A stretch of DNA of 64,000 nt from contig DFBJ01000013.1 of assembly GCA_002366565.1 (NCBI GenBank), forward strand, positions 741,099-805,098, written 5' to 3'. The notes under the pieces were generated by a model, which saw only the letters and a program-made list of their open reading frames with translations, did no database searches and was not told the origin of the DNA. The stretch is from Bacteriovoracaceae bacterium UBA3083 (GTDB lineage Bacteria; Bdellovibrionota; Bacteriovoracia; Bacteriovoracales; Bacteriovoracaceae). Position 1 is the stretch's first letter. Each line of letters opens with the position of its first letter. Positions 52,439 to 62,328 of this stretch are shown one piece after another. Position numbers and translations under genes: made by a program.

Positions 52439-53761
52439 CTACTTTTCGATTCTCTTACCGATAGCAAAGTAATCGAAACCAAGATCTAAAACTTTCTTAG
52501 TCTTATATAGATTTCTACTATCAAAGATTACTGACTTATTTAATCTAGACTTTATTTCTTCGAAGTCTGGTGAAGTGAACTCTCTCCACTCAGTCATTGT
52601 TACAAGTCCATCTGTATTACTTAAAGCATCGTACTTATTATCAAATTTAAAAGTAGATCCTTTTGTTTCACTCATTGATTCCATTAGCTCTTCAAAGTTA
52701 TTTGCTGCTTCTGGATCGTAATAGTTTACCTTAGCTCCGGCCTTAACAAGTTCCTTTGCCATTGTAATTGCACTTGTCTCTCTAATATCATCTGTGTTTG
52801 CTTTAAAAGCTACGCCCCAAAATGCAAAAGTCTTTCCTTTTACATCCCCGTAGTAAGACATGATCTTTTCAAACATTCTCTTCTTTTGTTCTTCATTTAC
52901 TTCTTCTGTTGCTTCTACAACTTTTAAAGTCATTCCACTTTCTTTCGCTGTATGCATAAGTGCTTTCACATCTTTTGGAAAACAACTTCCTCCATAACCT
53001 GGACCTGGGTAAAGGAATTGACTACCAATTCTCTTATCACTTCCAATACCATCTCTAACTTCATTGATATCCGCACCACGAAGATCACATAATTTTGCAA
53101 TTTCATTAATGAAAGAGATCTTAGTTGCTAGAAAACAGTTAGCCGCATACTTAGTCATCTCTGCTGAGAGATTAGACATCATATAAATTGGATTACCTTG
53201 ACGAACAAGTGGTGCATAAAGCTCACTCATTGCATCTGCTGCAAATTGATCAGCATGACCAATAACAACTCTATCTGGCTTCATAAAGTCATCAACCGCT
53301 GTTCCCTCTTTTAAGAACTCAGGGTTATTTACAATATGAAATGACTTATCCGTTGTACTTGCAACAAGCTCTTTAATCATTTCACAAGTTCCAACTGGAA
53401 CAGTTGACTTGATTACGATTATAGCGCCTTCGTTCATTACCTTAGCAACAGATACAGCGGCAGCTTTTAAATATTCTAAGTTTGCAGAACCATCATCTGC
53501 AGATGGGGTTCCTACTGCTAAAAATATTGATTTAGCTTCTTTTACTGAATCATAATTTGTAGAGAACGTTAGTCTCTTAGACTTAATATTTCTATGTAAT
53601 AGCTCTTCAAGCCCTGGCTCATAAATTGGAGACTTACCATCTTCAAGCATCGCAATTTTCTTTGGGTCTATATCGATACATGTAACATCGTGACCAATCT
53701 CTGCGAAACAAGTCCCGCTTACTAAACCTACATACCCTGTACCTATTACTGAAACTCTCAT
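52439..53761 (-). CDS. ugd: UDP-glucose 6-dehydrogenase
   Basis: 440 residues from the ATG reading MRVSVIGTG, which has AGGGA 7 nt upstream. The Rossmann motif GTGYVGLVSGTCFAEIGH opens the protein; the catalytic cysteine is in GYGGSCFPKD. It oxidises UDP-glucose to UDP-glucuronate for capsule, LPS or lipid A sugars. No glycosyltransferase is beside it. The neighbouring flippase-like gene is divergent. Confidence 0.96.
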   Translation of the reverse strand: MRVSVIGTGYVGLVSGTCFAEIGHDVTCIDIDPKKIAMLEDGKSPIYEPGLEELLHRNIKSKRLTFSTNYDSVKEAKSIFLAVGTPSADDGSANLEYLKAAAVSVAKVMNEGAIIVIKSTVPVGTCEMIKELVASTTDKSFHIVNNPEFLKEGTAVDDFMKPDRVVIGHADQFAADAMSELYAPLVRQGNPIYMMSNLSAEMTKYAANCFLATKISFINEIAKLCDLRGADINEVRDGIGSDKRIGSQFLYPGPGYGGSCFPKDVKALMHTAKESGMTLKVVEATEEVNEEQKKRMFEKIMSYYGDVKGKTFAFWGVAFKANTDDIRETSAITMAKELVKAGAKVNYYDPEAANNFEELMESMSETKGSTFKFDNKYDALSNTDGLVTMTEWREFTSPDFEEIKSRLNKSVIFDSRNLYKTKKVLDLGFDYFAIGKRIEK

Positions 53762-53864
53762 TATCAATTCCCTATTAAAATTCAAAGATCTTTACAATAG
53801 CACTAAATTCATTAAATATAGAGAGAAAAGACAAATTCTCTGCACCGCAAAACTAGGTATACCA

Positions 53865-54851
53865 ATGATCAAAACATTGTTAAAATTTCTCATTGCAGCA
53901 CTACTCATTGGCTGGCTTGTTAATAGTGGAAAACTAGACTTCTCACTCGTGAAAAGATTAATTAGTGAATCTAATAACTGGATCTATGCATTCATATTAA
54001 TTGTTCTTCAGGTTAACCTTTCAAGCTTTAGATGGAGAGCTCTATTACAAACAAAGTCAAAGAATAGCTTCCCTCCATTTAAACTTATGAAACTCAACTG
54101 GATTGGACAGTTCTTTAATACTTTTCTACCTGGCGCCGTGACTGGGGACTTGATTAAACTTGTTTACGCTAGAGACCTTGATAGAACTCTACCAAAAACG
54201 TTCTTAATTATGACTGCATTTATAGACAGAATCCTAGGACTAGTCGGACTGATCTTTCTTACGGGTATTTTCACTATTATCAACTATAACGAAATGATTG
54301 CACTTTCTCCAAAAATGAAAACTCTATTACACTTCAATAGTTTTCTATTCTTAGGAAGTATTGCATTCCTAGTATCTCTATTTCTTCCGGCTAAGATTCA
54401 AAAAGCTATTTTTAAAATAGTAAATATTATTCCTTTCATAGGGTCTAAAATAGCAAAGACTCTTGAGCAAGTATGGTCAATTGGAGAAAATAAAGGCGCT
54501 GTACTCCTTGGAGTATTCATAAGTTGTGTATTACAGTTTGGAAATGTTTCGGCTTTTTGGCTTGTTACAGAACCATTTATCACGACTAAAGTTCCTGTTG
54601 GACAACTCTTTACTTTCATCCCTATTGGAATGATTTCAACAGCAATACCAATTTCTCCCGCTGGACTAGGTGTGGGACATGTGGTTTTTGAGAAGTTATT
54701 TAATTTTGTAAATATAAGTAACGGAGCATCTCTATTTAATCTGTTCTTCGTACTTACTGTCAGTACTAACCTCTTAGGGGTTATTCCTTATCTTCTAAGT
54801 AAGAAGCACACAATTAAAGAAGCTGATGAGTTTGAAGAAAAAGAAGCTTAA
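53865..54851 (+). CDS. LPG synthase/flippase-like integral membrane protein
   Basis: 328 residues with about eight transmembrane segments. The N-terminal WLVNSGKLDF and FRWRALLQTK, and FNTFLPGAVTGDLIKLVYARDL, match the LPG_synthase_TM/YbhN family, whose members move or modify phospholipids or lipid-linked sugars. There is no C-terminal aminoacyl-transferase domain, so it is not a complete MprF. The 3' end overlaps the opposite gene by 4 nt. Confidence 0.88.
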   Translation: MIKTLLKFLIAALLIGWLVNSGKLDFSLVKRLISESNNWIYAFILIVLQVNLSSFRWRALLQTKSKNSFPPFKLMKLNWIGQFFNTFLPGAVTGDLIKLVYARDLDRTLPKTFLIMTAFIDRILGLVGLIFLTGIFTIINYNEMIALSPKMKTLLHFNSFLFLGSIAFLVSLFLPAKIQKAIFKIVNIIPFIGSKIAKTLEQVWSIGENKGAVLLGVFISCVLQFGNVSAFWLVTEPFITTKVPVGQLFTFIPIGMISTAIPISPAGLGVGHVVFEKLFNFVNISNGASLFNLFFVLTVSTNLLGVIPYLLSKKHTIKEADEFEEKEA

Positions 54852-55468
54852 TCAAAAACAAAAATAGTTTTAGCATCCAAGTGTCCGTAACGAACCCATT
54901 TAGTCTTTAACGACTCGACACGAAGTAAGAAGTCTACTTCTTTCTTTGTGTCATTCAATGCTCTTACCTTCTTGCCTTCTTTCTTTAAAATACTTTTAAT
55001 TTCTCCAGGAAGTAAACACAACCCAGAAAGAGTGAAATACTCCCCTTCTGTTTCGATAACTCTCCCAATGAATAAATCATTTTTTATAAGTGAAGGGATC
55101 ACTGCTCTTTTTGAAAGTACTATTTTTCTATTATGAACAATATCTTTAAGTATATGCTGCTTTCTAAAGGTGCGACCTTGGTACTCATAAATAGAATGCT
55201 TGATAGTTCTAAGGGCCTTAGACACCTTTTCTTCTACGTTATAATCAGAAACATAGTTCCAAATAGGACAACCATCTTCGGAAACAAATTGTAGCAAGTA
55301 CCAATCATTAAATGCAGACATTCTACTTTCATAGTCTTGATCTTCTTCGAAGATTTGACCAGTCAAAGAGAAGTATAAATTCTTCGCTTCAAGCATTGTA
55401 TCAAAATGCTTTCCGTTACTATAAATACTTAGAGCATTACCTAAATGCTCCATTACAGATTCTATCAT
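54848..55468 (-). CDS. Conserved-looking cytoplasmic protein of unknown function
   Basis: 206 residues, no signal peptide or membrane segment. Acidic and aromatic N-terminal half (EDQDYESRMSAFNDWYLLQFVSEDGCPIWNYVSDY) and a beta-rich C-terminal half (DLFIGRVIETEGEYFTLSGLCLLPGEIKSILKKEGKKV). I recognise no domain. It lies 0 nt after lepA and is probably cotranscribed with it. Confidence 0.65.
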   Translation of the reverse strand: MIESVMEHLGNALSIYSNGKHFDTMLEAKNLYFSLTGQIFEEDQDYESRMSAFNDWYLLQFVSEDGCPIWNYVSDYNVEEKVSKALRTIKHSIYEYQGRTFRKQHILKDIVHNRKIVLSKRAVIPSLIKNDLFIGRVIETEGEYFTLSGLCLLPGEIKSILKKEGKKVRALNDTKKEVDFLLRVESLKTKWVRYGHLDAKTIFVFD

Positions 55469-57268
55469 TTAATCATCTACCTTAAGTACTGCTAAGAATG
55501 CTTCCTGAGGAATTTCAACATTTCCAACCATCTTCATTCTCTTCTTACCGGCCTTCTGCTTCTCAAGAAGTTTTCTCTTTCTAGAAATATCTCCACCATA
55601 ACACTTGGCCAATACGTTCTTTCTTAGGGCCTTAACTGTCTCTCTCGAGATAATTTTTGCACCGATTGCTGCTTGAATAGCAATATCAAATTGTTGTCTA
55701 TCAATTATTTTTCTAAGTCTCTCAACTAGAACCTTACCTTTGCTATAGGCATTATCTCTATGGCAAATCAATGATAGAGCATCAACTTTCTCACCGTTTA
55801 ATAAAATATCAACCTTAACAAGTGTAGACGGTTCATAACCTTTAAAGTCATAATCCATTGAAGCATATCCTTTAGACATCCCTTTCAACTTGTCATAGAA
55901 ATCAAAAACCATCTCACTTAGAGGTAGGTCATATGAAACTTGGACTCTATCTTCAGTAATATAATTTAAGTCAGTTTGGATACCTCTTCTCTCTTCACAT
56001 AGTTTAATAATTCTACCAACGAATTCATTTGGTACGTGAATTGATATTTTTACATATGGCTCAGAAATTGACTCAAAATCTCCCGGCTCAGGTAGGTCTG
56101 CAGGGTTTTCAACATCTATACTTGTTCCGTCTAATAACTCAACTTTATACGAAACCGATGGTGCGGTAGAGATGAGGTTTAGTTCAAACTCTCTCTCTAG
56201 TCTCTCCTGAATAATATTCATATGAAGAAGACCTAAGAATCCACATCTATATCCAAAACCAAGAGCTCCAGAAGTTTCTGGCTCATAAGTAAAAGATGAA
56301 TCATTTAAAGCTAGCTTCTCTAGAGCTTCTTTTAGATTTTCATAATCAACAGAGTCTACAGGGAAAACACCACAGAAAACCATAGGCTTTACTTCAGAGT
56401 AACCAGGAAGGTTTGGAGTATCTTTCTTTTTAGCATGAACAACCGTATCTCCGATTTTTACATCTCTTACGGTCTTAATACCACAGATAAGCATCCCAAC
56501 TTCACCTGCTCCCAACTCTTTAACCTCTTCGAAAAATGGAGTATTAACACCCATCTTTAAAACTTCATATTCTTGGTCAGAGAATTTTAAGAAGATTTTA
56601 TCTTTCTTCTTTAGCGTCCCTTCCATCACTCTAACGAGGACTACAACACCTTGGTAAGGGTCAAACCATGAGTCAAAAATTAGTGCCTGAAGGTCACTCT
56701 CACTCTTCCCTGTTGGTGCTGGAACTTTAGCAACTATTGTTTCAAGAAGATCGGCCATACCAATACCAGACTTAGCAGAAACTTCATCTGCTTCCATAGC
56801 ATCGATACCAACGATATCTTCAATCTCTTGTTTAACCTTATCTACATCTGCATGTGGAAGGTCTATCTTATTTAATACTGGAATAATTTCTAAATCATTT
56901 TCCATGGCCATATAAACATTGGCCAAAGTTTGTGCCTCAACACCTTGAGAAGCATCAACTACTAGTAAAGCTCCATCACAAGATGCAAGAGATCTCGAAA
57001 CTTCATAAGAGAAGTCTACGTGACCCGGAGTATCGATTAGATTTAAGTAGTACGTATTACCATCTTTTGCGAGATATTTTAAACGTACTGTCTGAGCCTT
57101 AATTGTAATACCACGTTCTTTTTCGATATCCATATTATCTAGAAGACGATCTTTTCTTTCTCTAACTGAAACCGTTTTAGTCTCGTCAAGAAGTCTATCC
57201 GCTAGAGTAGATTTTCCGTGGTCAATATGAGCGATAATTGAGAAATTTCTGATGAATTGTTGATCCAT
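55469..57268 (-). CDS. lepA: Translation elongation factor 4 (LepA)
   Basis: 599 residues from the ATG reading MDQQFIRN, the length of E. coli LepA; the 18-codon extension upstream is unlikely to be translated. GTPase motifs AHIDHGKSTL, DTPGHVDF and NKIDLP are present, with the LepA C-terminal domain ending in AKCYGGDISRKRKLLEKQKAGKKRMKMVG. It back-translocates or rescues stalled ribosomes. No strong ribosome-binding site is seen (AGGC). It is followed directly by the unknown 206-residue gene. Confidence 0.97.
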   Translation of the reverse strand: MDQQFIRNFSIIAHIDHGKSTLADRLLDETKTVSVRERKDRLLDNMDIEKERGITIKAQTVRLKYLAKDGNTYYLNLIDTPGHVDFSYEVSRSLASCDGALLVVDASQGVEAQTLANVYMAMENDLEIIPVLNKIDLPHADVDKVKQEIEDIVGIDAMEADEVSAKSGIGMADLLETIVAKVPAPTGKSESDLQALIFDSWFDPYQGVVVLVRVMEGTLKKKDKIFLKFSDQEYEVLKMGVNTPFFEEVKELGAGEVGMLICGIKTVRDVKIGDTVVHAKKKDTPNLPGYSEVKPMVFCGVFPVDSVDYENLKEALEKLALNDSSFTYEPETSGALGFGYRCGFLGLLHMNIIQERLEREFELNLISTAPSVSYKVELLDGTSIDVENPADLPEPGDFESISEPYVKISIHVPNEFVGRIIKLCEERRGIQTDLNYITEDRVQVSYDLPLSEMVFDFYDKLKGMSKGYASMDYDFKGYEPSTLVKVDILLNGEKVDALSLICHRDNAYSKGKVLVERLRKIIDRQQFDIAIQAAIGAKIISRETVKALRKNVLAKCYGGDISRKRKLLEKQKAGKKRMKMVGNVEIPQEAFLAVLKVDD

Positions 57269-57345
57269 TATTTTTTTGCCTATTGGTCTATATGCTGCTT
57301 TAAAACAACATATATTAACCAATTTTTAAGCATTTAAAAAGACTA

Positions 57346-57378
57346 GAGAGGAGAAATTAGTAAAAATAAACTCCTCTC
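57346..57378 (-). terminator. Probable terminator of the K+-uptake/sensor operon
   Basis: Minus strand GAGAGGAG (complement of 57371-57378) and CTCCTCTC (complement of 57346-57353) pair around a 17-nt AT-rich loop, followed by TAGTCTTTTTAAAT. It lies past the stop of the sensor gene. Confidence 0.6.
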
Positions 57379-57405
57379 CATGCGTCACGCATCAAGAGCT
57401 TGATT

Positions 57406-58617
57406 TTATACGTGCACGTCTGCAGAAAGAACCATTAGGTAATAGTCCATTGAACTTTCTTTACCCCTAATTGGAATAACATTTCCGTATCCACTAAAGA
57501 TATTCTCTTCAATCTCAGTTTCAGTGCTTTCTAACTTAGCTGAATCATCTTCAACAACGTTAGTATTCTCACCTTCTGTTTCAACTTCTTTAGGTTTCTT
57601 CTTAGGGATGACAATATCAGCATTTTCAATCTTACTTCTTCTCTTAATCGCTAATTGATAAGTAGAAATTATTGACTCAGGAATAAGAGTATCACTCATC
57701 GTTTTCCCAATAACATCTTCAGATTGAACTTGTAATAATGAATAGAGTCTAGAGTTCATATAAATAATTTGATTATTTGCATTTGCTAGAAGCACTGGTT
57801 TCTTAACTAGGTTTGCTAGTGCATCAAATTTTCTATTTTCAAGAGAGATTCTATCTGTTCGAAGTTCTTCGAATACCTTAAATGAGTGAATCATCTTATT
57901 CATCTCACGAGCAATTTCACCAATTTCATCGTCTTGTGAGTAGTAAATGGAAACATCAAAGTTACAATCTTGAAGCTCTCTAATTGCATCTTTAATCTTC
58001 TTAAATGGAAGGGCAATCTTACCAGGAACAACAAGACCTAAAATAATTGTACCAAGAAAACTAATAATGAGAGTGATCATCATATTTCTTTTAGTTTCAT
58101 TGATAATTTTTTTAATTTTCTTATCTCTTTCTACTGATTGAAAATACTGAATATCCTGAAATTCACTAAATGAATCTAGAATTTTATCTGCTAAATCTCC
58201 AATAGAGGCCATACCAATATTATCTCGATGAAAGAGAGATGCCTTTCCGAGTACAACTTTCAAAGAATCAACATACGACTGCATCTGCGCCACAACTCTC
58301 TTCACATCTGGATCTCTATAAAGAGAGTCCAATGTTTGTAGCTGTGATGTAAAGCTATCACAAAGATTAACTAACTTTTCAACTAACTCAGGTGATGCCT
58401 TCTTAGATAGAATTCGTCTTTGATACTTCAAGATTGATACTGCTGAAATTCTAATTTCATCAGTTAAAAGTGACACTCTATTTGACTTAACTGTAATTGA
58501 TTCAATTTCTTTATTTAAAGAATTCAAATGAAAAAAGACAGTAAATCCAACGACAAGGACCACAAAACAAGCGATTATAAAACTAGCAGCAACTCTATTT
58601 TTAAGTGATAAATTCAA
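57406..58617 (-). CDS. Membrane sensor with HAMP and PAS domains, no output domain
   Basis: 403 residues. Two transmembrane helices (about 12-32 and 178-198) flank a helical periplasmic domain. A HAMP follows (PGKIALPFKKIKDAIRELQDCNFDVSIYYSQDDEIGEIAREMNKM, about 197-241) and a PAS-like domain (KFDALANLVKKPVLLANANNQIIYMNSRLYSLLQVQSEDVIGKTMSDTLIP, about 260-315). The C-terminus is acidic (about 340-375), without kinase, GGDEF or methyl-accepting region. It is 1 nt after trkA. It may pass a signal to K+ uptake by contact, as an inference. Confidence 0.82.
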   Translation of the reverse strand: MNLSLKNRVAASFIIACFVVLVVGFTVFFHLNSLNKEIESITVKSNRVSLLTDEIRISAVSILKYQRRILSKKASPELVEKLVNLCDSFTSQLQTLDSLYRDPDVKRVVAQMQSYVDSLKVVLGKASLFHRDNIGMASIGDLADKILDSFSEFQDIQYFQSVERDKKIKKIINETKRNMMITLIISFLGTIILGLVVPGKIALPFKKIKDAIRELQDCNFDVSIYYSQDDEIGEIAREMNKMIHSFKVFEELRTDRISLENRKFDALANLVKKPVLLANANNQIIYMNSRLYSLLQVQSEDVIGKTMSDTLIPESIISTYQLAIKRRSKIENADIVIPKKKPKEVETEGENTNVVEDDSAKLESTETEIEENIFSGYGNVIPIRGKESSMDYYLMVLSADVHV

Positions 58618-58618
58618 A

Positions 58619-59314
58619 TTATCCCTCCACTAAGTCAGCAAACAATTTGTTAAAATTCTTCTCACTACCTACGAGAACAATAATATCGTCAGACTCAATT
58701 ACATCCATTGGCATTGGACAGTCATTTATTTCAACTCTATAAGCAGATTTACCATCCTCTGCAATATATGGAATTTTCTTTTGAAGTGCGACGACGTTAA
58801 GATTATAACTTTGTCTAATCTTACTCTCTACTATCGTTTTGCCCTCAAACTTCTTCCCAAGCTTAAGTTCAACAATCGAGTAACCAGCAGAGAAGTTATA
58901 CCTCTGCATAACGTGAGGAGCGACAATTTTAGAGGCTATAATCTCTCCCATCTCCTCTTCAACTTTAATGATTTCAGATGCTCCAATTTCTTGCAAAACA
59001 TGCTCATGTAAAGTTGAAGTTGCACGGGCAATAACCCTACCCACACCCAGTCGTCGAAGCATTGTCACAGCAAGGATACTCATTTCAATATGATCACCAA
59101 TGGCCACAACAGCAACATCAACATCAGAAATATTTACTGATCTAAGAGACCTTTCCTCAGTAACATCTAGTGAAACTGCGTGAGTAACTCGGTCTTTAAT
59201 CTTGTCTACTAGTTCATCATTCTTATCAATAGCAATAACTTCTGCACCTTTTTCAAAAAGTCTTACAGCAGTTTTTGCACCAAATGTTCCTAGTCCTATG
59301 ACAGCAACGATCAT
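58619..59314 (-). CDS. TrkA/KtrA-type K+ uptake regulatory subunit
   Basis: 231 residues: a single RCK_N nucleotide-binding domain with GLGTFGAKTAVRLFEKGAEVIAIDKN at the N-terminus and an RCK_C domain from about 145. One RCK copy rather than the two of E. coli TrkA makes it KtrA-like. It gates the transporter TrkH/KtrB according to bound nucleotide. It lies 38 nt after the transporter gene. Confidence 0.93.
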   Translation of the reverse strand: MIVAVIGLGTFGAKTAVRLFEKGAEVIAIDKNDELVDKIKDRVTHAVSLDVTEERSLRSVNISDVDVAVVAIGDHIEMSILAVTMLRRLGVGRVIARATSTLHEHVLQEIGASEIIKVEEEMGEIIASKIVAPHVMQRYNFSAGYSIVELKLGKKFEGKTIVESKIRQSYNLNVVALQKKIPYIAEDGKSAYRVEINDCPMPMDVIESDDIIVLVGSEKNFNKLFADLVEG

Positions 59315-59352
59315 AATTCTTCCTTATTAATTCTTTATATAAAAAACTTTTT

Positions 59353-61080
59353 CTAACCAATCATTATTCTACCATCTGGGTAGTCAAACTTACCTTTATC
59401 TCTATTTCTCTGACCAATCGCAAGTATTAAAGTCAGAGGTCCAATACGACCAATAAGCATCAGAGCTGACACCGCAACCTTCCCCATTAAAGAAAGATAC
59501 GGAGTGATTCCAAGAGTTAATCCAACAGTTCCCGATGCACTTATAACTTCAAAGAATATGGGCAGGAATGCTTGTTCAGGCTCAATCTTCATGAGTATAA
59601 GTATAAAGGTACTCGTTATTAATATCGATATAAACATTAGGGCGGTAGCTCTAACCACTACAGGAGAAGGGATTCTTCTATCTAATACAGTTACTTTCTT
59701 TTCACCAAGAAGAGTTGATTTTATAGAATAAAAAAGAATTGCCAAGGTAGTAGTCTTCACACCACCAGCTGTAGAACCCGGACTCCCACCAATAAACATA
59801 AATAGTGTCATCATATAGATCGTATATTTATGGAGATTTGTGAGTGGTATAGTGTTAAACCCAGCAGTTCTCAATGTTACCGATTGGAAGAAAGATATTT
59901 GCATCTTTTCCCAAAGAGTATAGGAATCTAGTGAATTTAAGAACTCTCCAAAGAAAATAAATAAAGTACCACCAACAGTTAAAACAATTGTTGTCACAAT
60001 TACTATTTTTGAGTGAAGCCCCATTCTTATAATTCTTTTTCCTTTTGTAATAACTTCGGCTAAGTCTTTTAGAACAATAAAGCCAAGTCCACCTAGAATA
60101 ATTAAAACAGCAATAGTTCCATTGATTAGTGGAGATGCTGCATAACTCTCAAGGGAGTTATTAAATAAACTAAATCCTGCATTACAAAATGCTGAGATAC
60201 TATGGAAGAAACCATAATATAAGGCCTTACCAAACTCAAAGCCTTCAAAGGTAAAGGCAATTGTTAAAACAATTCCACCCCATAATTCAATTAAGAAAGT
60301 GTATTTAATAATATTGATAATCATAGCGAAGAGTTCTTCAAGTGATGAAACATCAAGAAGATCTTGCATAATAATTCTATCTTTCATTCTCATCGATCGA
60401 CCAAGAAGTATCGCCATGGAAGAATATAGAGTCATGATGGATAAACCACCAATTTGAATTAAGACAAGCAGAACGACCTGTCCAAATATTGATAAATTAT
60501 CTTGAACCGATATTGTTGCTAGCCCCGTCACACAAGTTGCAGAGGTAGACATAAATAGTCCATCAACAAAGGAAATACTTTTTCCATCAACTGATGAAAC
60601 CGGTAACATAAGTAAAAAAGTTCCAAGAAAAATTACCCCAACAAAAGAAAATAAAACCATTTGTGCAGGTCTTAGTCTTAATCCTTGGAATAAGTTTTGC
60701 TCATTTCGAACACGCTCTGCTTTAATTTCATTAACGTCGTCATACAAAGCAAGTATTGAAGAAAGTAAGTGAGCAGAGGCCAACCAAAATGCAAACTCTA
60801 CATCGCCCCAGGTAATTAATAGAGGTACGAAGACTACCATTGAGAAAATATATCTCCGCAAGAAATCTTCAAGTCCTTTTGAATTTTTAAAATTATTTAA
60901 AACGTTTATTAACAATACAAATGGGACAGCATACGCAGCATATAGAATGACGTTATTTACTATCTCAACATTCCAGCTGGTAGGTATTTTCTTTATAGAT
61001 CTCAACGAATACAGAAAAATAAATAGTCCGTTAAATATGAATTCTAAAAGAAATGGTATTTTTTGTGATATTTTTCCCAT
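59353..61080 (-). CDS. TrkH/KtrB-type K+ transporter
   Basis: 575 residues. The four selectivity loops read SATCVTGLAT, SAFCNAGFSL, TLRTAGFNTI and SASGTVGLTLG. The chain begins with about 130 residues holding four extra hydrophobic segments (for example NNVILYAAYAVPFVLLINVL), longer than typical KtrB. It moves K+ with Na+ or H+ across the inner membrane. It leads the operon with trkA and the sensor. Confidence 0.92.
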   Translation of the reverse strand: MGKISQKIPFLLEFIFNGLFIFLYSLRSIKKIPTSWNVEIVNNVILYAAYAVPFVLLINVLNNFKNSKGLEDFLRRYIFSMVVFVPLLITWGDVEFAFWLASAHLLSSILALYDDVNEIKAERVRNEQNLFQGLRLRPAQMVLFSFVGVIFLGTFLLMLPVSSVDGKSISFVDGLFMSTSATCVTGLATISVQDNLSIFGQVVLLVLIQIGGLSIMTLYSSMAILLGRSMRMKDRIIMQDLLDVSSLEELFAMIINIIKYTFLIELWGGIVLTIAFTFEGFEFGKALYYGFFHSISAFCNAGFSLFNNSLESYAASPLINGTIAVLIILGGLGFIVLKDLAEVITKGKRIIRMGLHSKIVIVTTIVLTVGGTLFIFFGEFLNSLDSYTLWEKMQISFFQSVTLRTAGFNTIPLTNLHKYTIYMMTLFMFIGGSPGSTAGGVKTTTLAILFYSIKSTLLGEKKVTVLDRRIPSPVVVRATALMFISILITSTFILILMKIEPEQAFLPIFFEVISASGTVGLTLGITPYLSLMGKVAVSALMLIGRIGPLTLILAIGQRNRDKGKFDYPDGRIMIG

Positions 61081-61142
61081 AAGACTATGATAATACTAAA
61101 AGTGAAATCCTTTTATAAGTTACTTTTTACCCATTGGATATT

Positions 61143-62264
61143 ATGAAGAAAGTAGAATTCAATATTGACCACATTGACCCTCTTGGTCAAGGAATCAGTA
61201 AAACAGATGAACAAGTTTGTTTTATAGAAAAAGCTCTTCCCGGTGAATCTGGTGAGATTACACCCATAAAGTCCAAGAAGAAAGGTCGACTAATATTCTC
61301 AAGAGTAGAACTAAAAGACCTAAAAGTTGAGTCTCCGCACAGAGTCAAAGCTGAATGCAAGCACTTCTATGATTGCTCAGGATGTCATTACCTTCACACT
61401 AACTATGAAAATGAAGTCATATTAAAGCATGACGTCGCTAAAAGAATGTTTGAGCGTATTGATCAGCTAAATACATCTGTAGATTTCATTTCTGCCCCAG
61501 AAAGGTACTACTATCGAAACAGAATACAGCTTCACTACGACAAGAAAGAGAAGAAACTTGGAATGATCGACTCACTTAACTCTCAAATCAGGGAAGTTGA
61601 GAGCTGTATGGTCGTAAATACTAATATTTCTAATAAGTTAAAAGAATTATATAGTGATGACTCTTGGCTCAAGTTAGTTAAATTCGAAGCCCCAAAAGGC
61701 CATATAGAAATTTATGAGCTCGACTCAAAGATTCAGACAACAATTAATAAGAGATATGCAGAAGGCGGGTTTACTCAAGTAAATGAAGTAATGAATACTA
61801 AAATGCTTTCTCACCTAGAAGAACAAGTTAGAAGTCACATACCTAAAGAGGTCATGTTACTAGATCTCTTTGGTGGGGCCGGAAACCTTTCTAAAAATTT
61901 ATCTGAGTACCAAACCCTTGTAATTGATGGGTTTCCTCCTACAAAGATGGATTTTAAAGAGCATCAAACTTTTGAAAAGATCAACCTCTATCACAAAGAT
62001 GCTATTGATCTCATTAAGAAGAGAGCTAAAGGAAATGAGGTTGCCATTATTTTAGATCCACCGAGATCAGGTTTAAAAAATATTAGTGAGCTAATTTCTA
62101 AACTAAATCCAACTCATATTTTTATGATTAATTGTGAGGCCTCTTCAGCCGTTAGAGACATCAAATCTATTGAGCAAAAGTTCACGATTGAGGACTTAAC
62201 AATTTTTGATTTATTTCCTGGGACAAGACACTTTGAAACCTTTTCTACACTGCGATTTGGTTGA
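61143..62264 (+). CDS. TrmA/RlmD-family RNA (uracil-5-)-methyltransferase
   Basis: 373 residues from the ATG (MKKVEFNIDHIDPLGQGISK), a TRAM-like start; a TTG three codons upstream is the alternative. The Fe-S cysteines are in ECKHFYDCSGCHYLH. SAM motif LLDLFGGAGNLSKNLSEYQTLVIDG, IILDPPRSGL, catalytic Cys in INCEASSAVRDI (the usual form is S-C-N-P), and general-base Glu in LFPGTRHFETFS. It is shorter than E. coli RlmD (about 430), and the target uracil is not determined. Confidence 0.9.
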   Translation: MKKVEFNIDHIDPLGQGISKTDEQVCFIEKALPGESGEITPIKSKKKGRLIFSRVELKDLKVESPHRVKAECKHFYDCSGCHYLHTNYENEVILKHDVAKRMFERIDQLNTSVDFISAPERYYYRNRIQLHYDKKEKKLGMIDSLNSQIREVESCMVVNTNISNKLKELYSDDSWLKLVKFEAPKGHIEIYELDSKIQTTINKRYAEGGFTQVNEVMNTKMLSHLEEQVRSHIPKEVMLLDLFGGAGNLSKNLSEYQTLVIDGFPPTKMDFKEHQTFEKINLYHKDAIDLIKKRAKGNEVAIILDPPRSGLKNISELISKLNPTHIFMINCEASSAVRDIKSIEQKFTIEDLTIFDLFPGTRHFETFSTLRFG

Positions 62265-62328
62265 TTTAACCTAACCAAAGAAGTACAATCTAGTGTATTA
62301 GACACAGAAGTCTTTTCATGGAGCAAAA

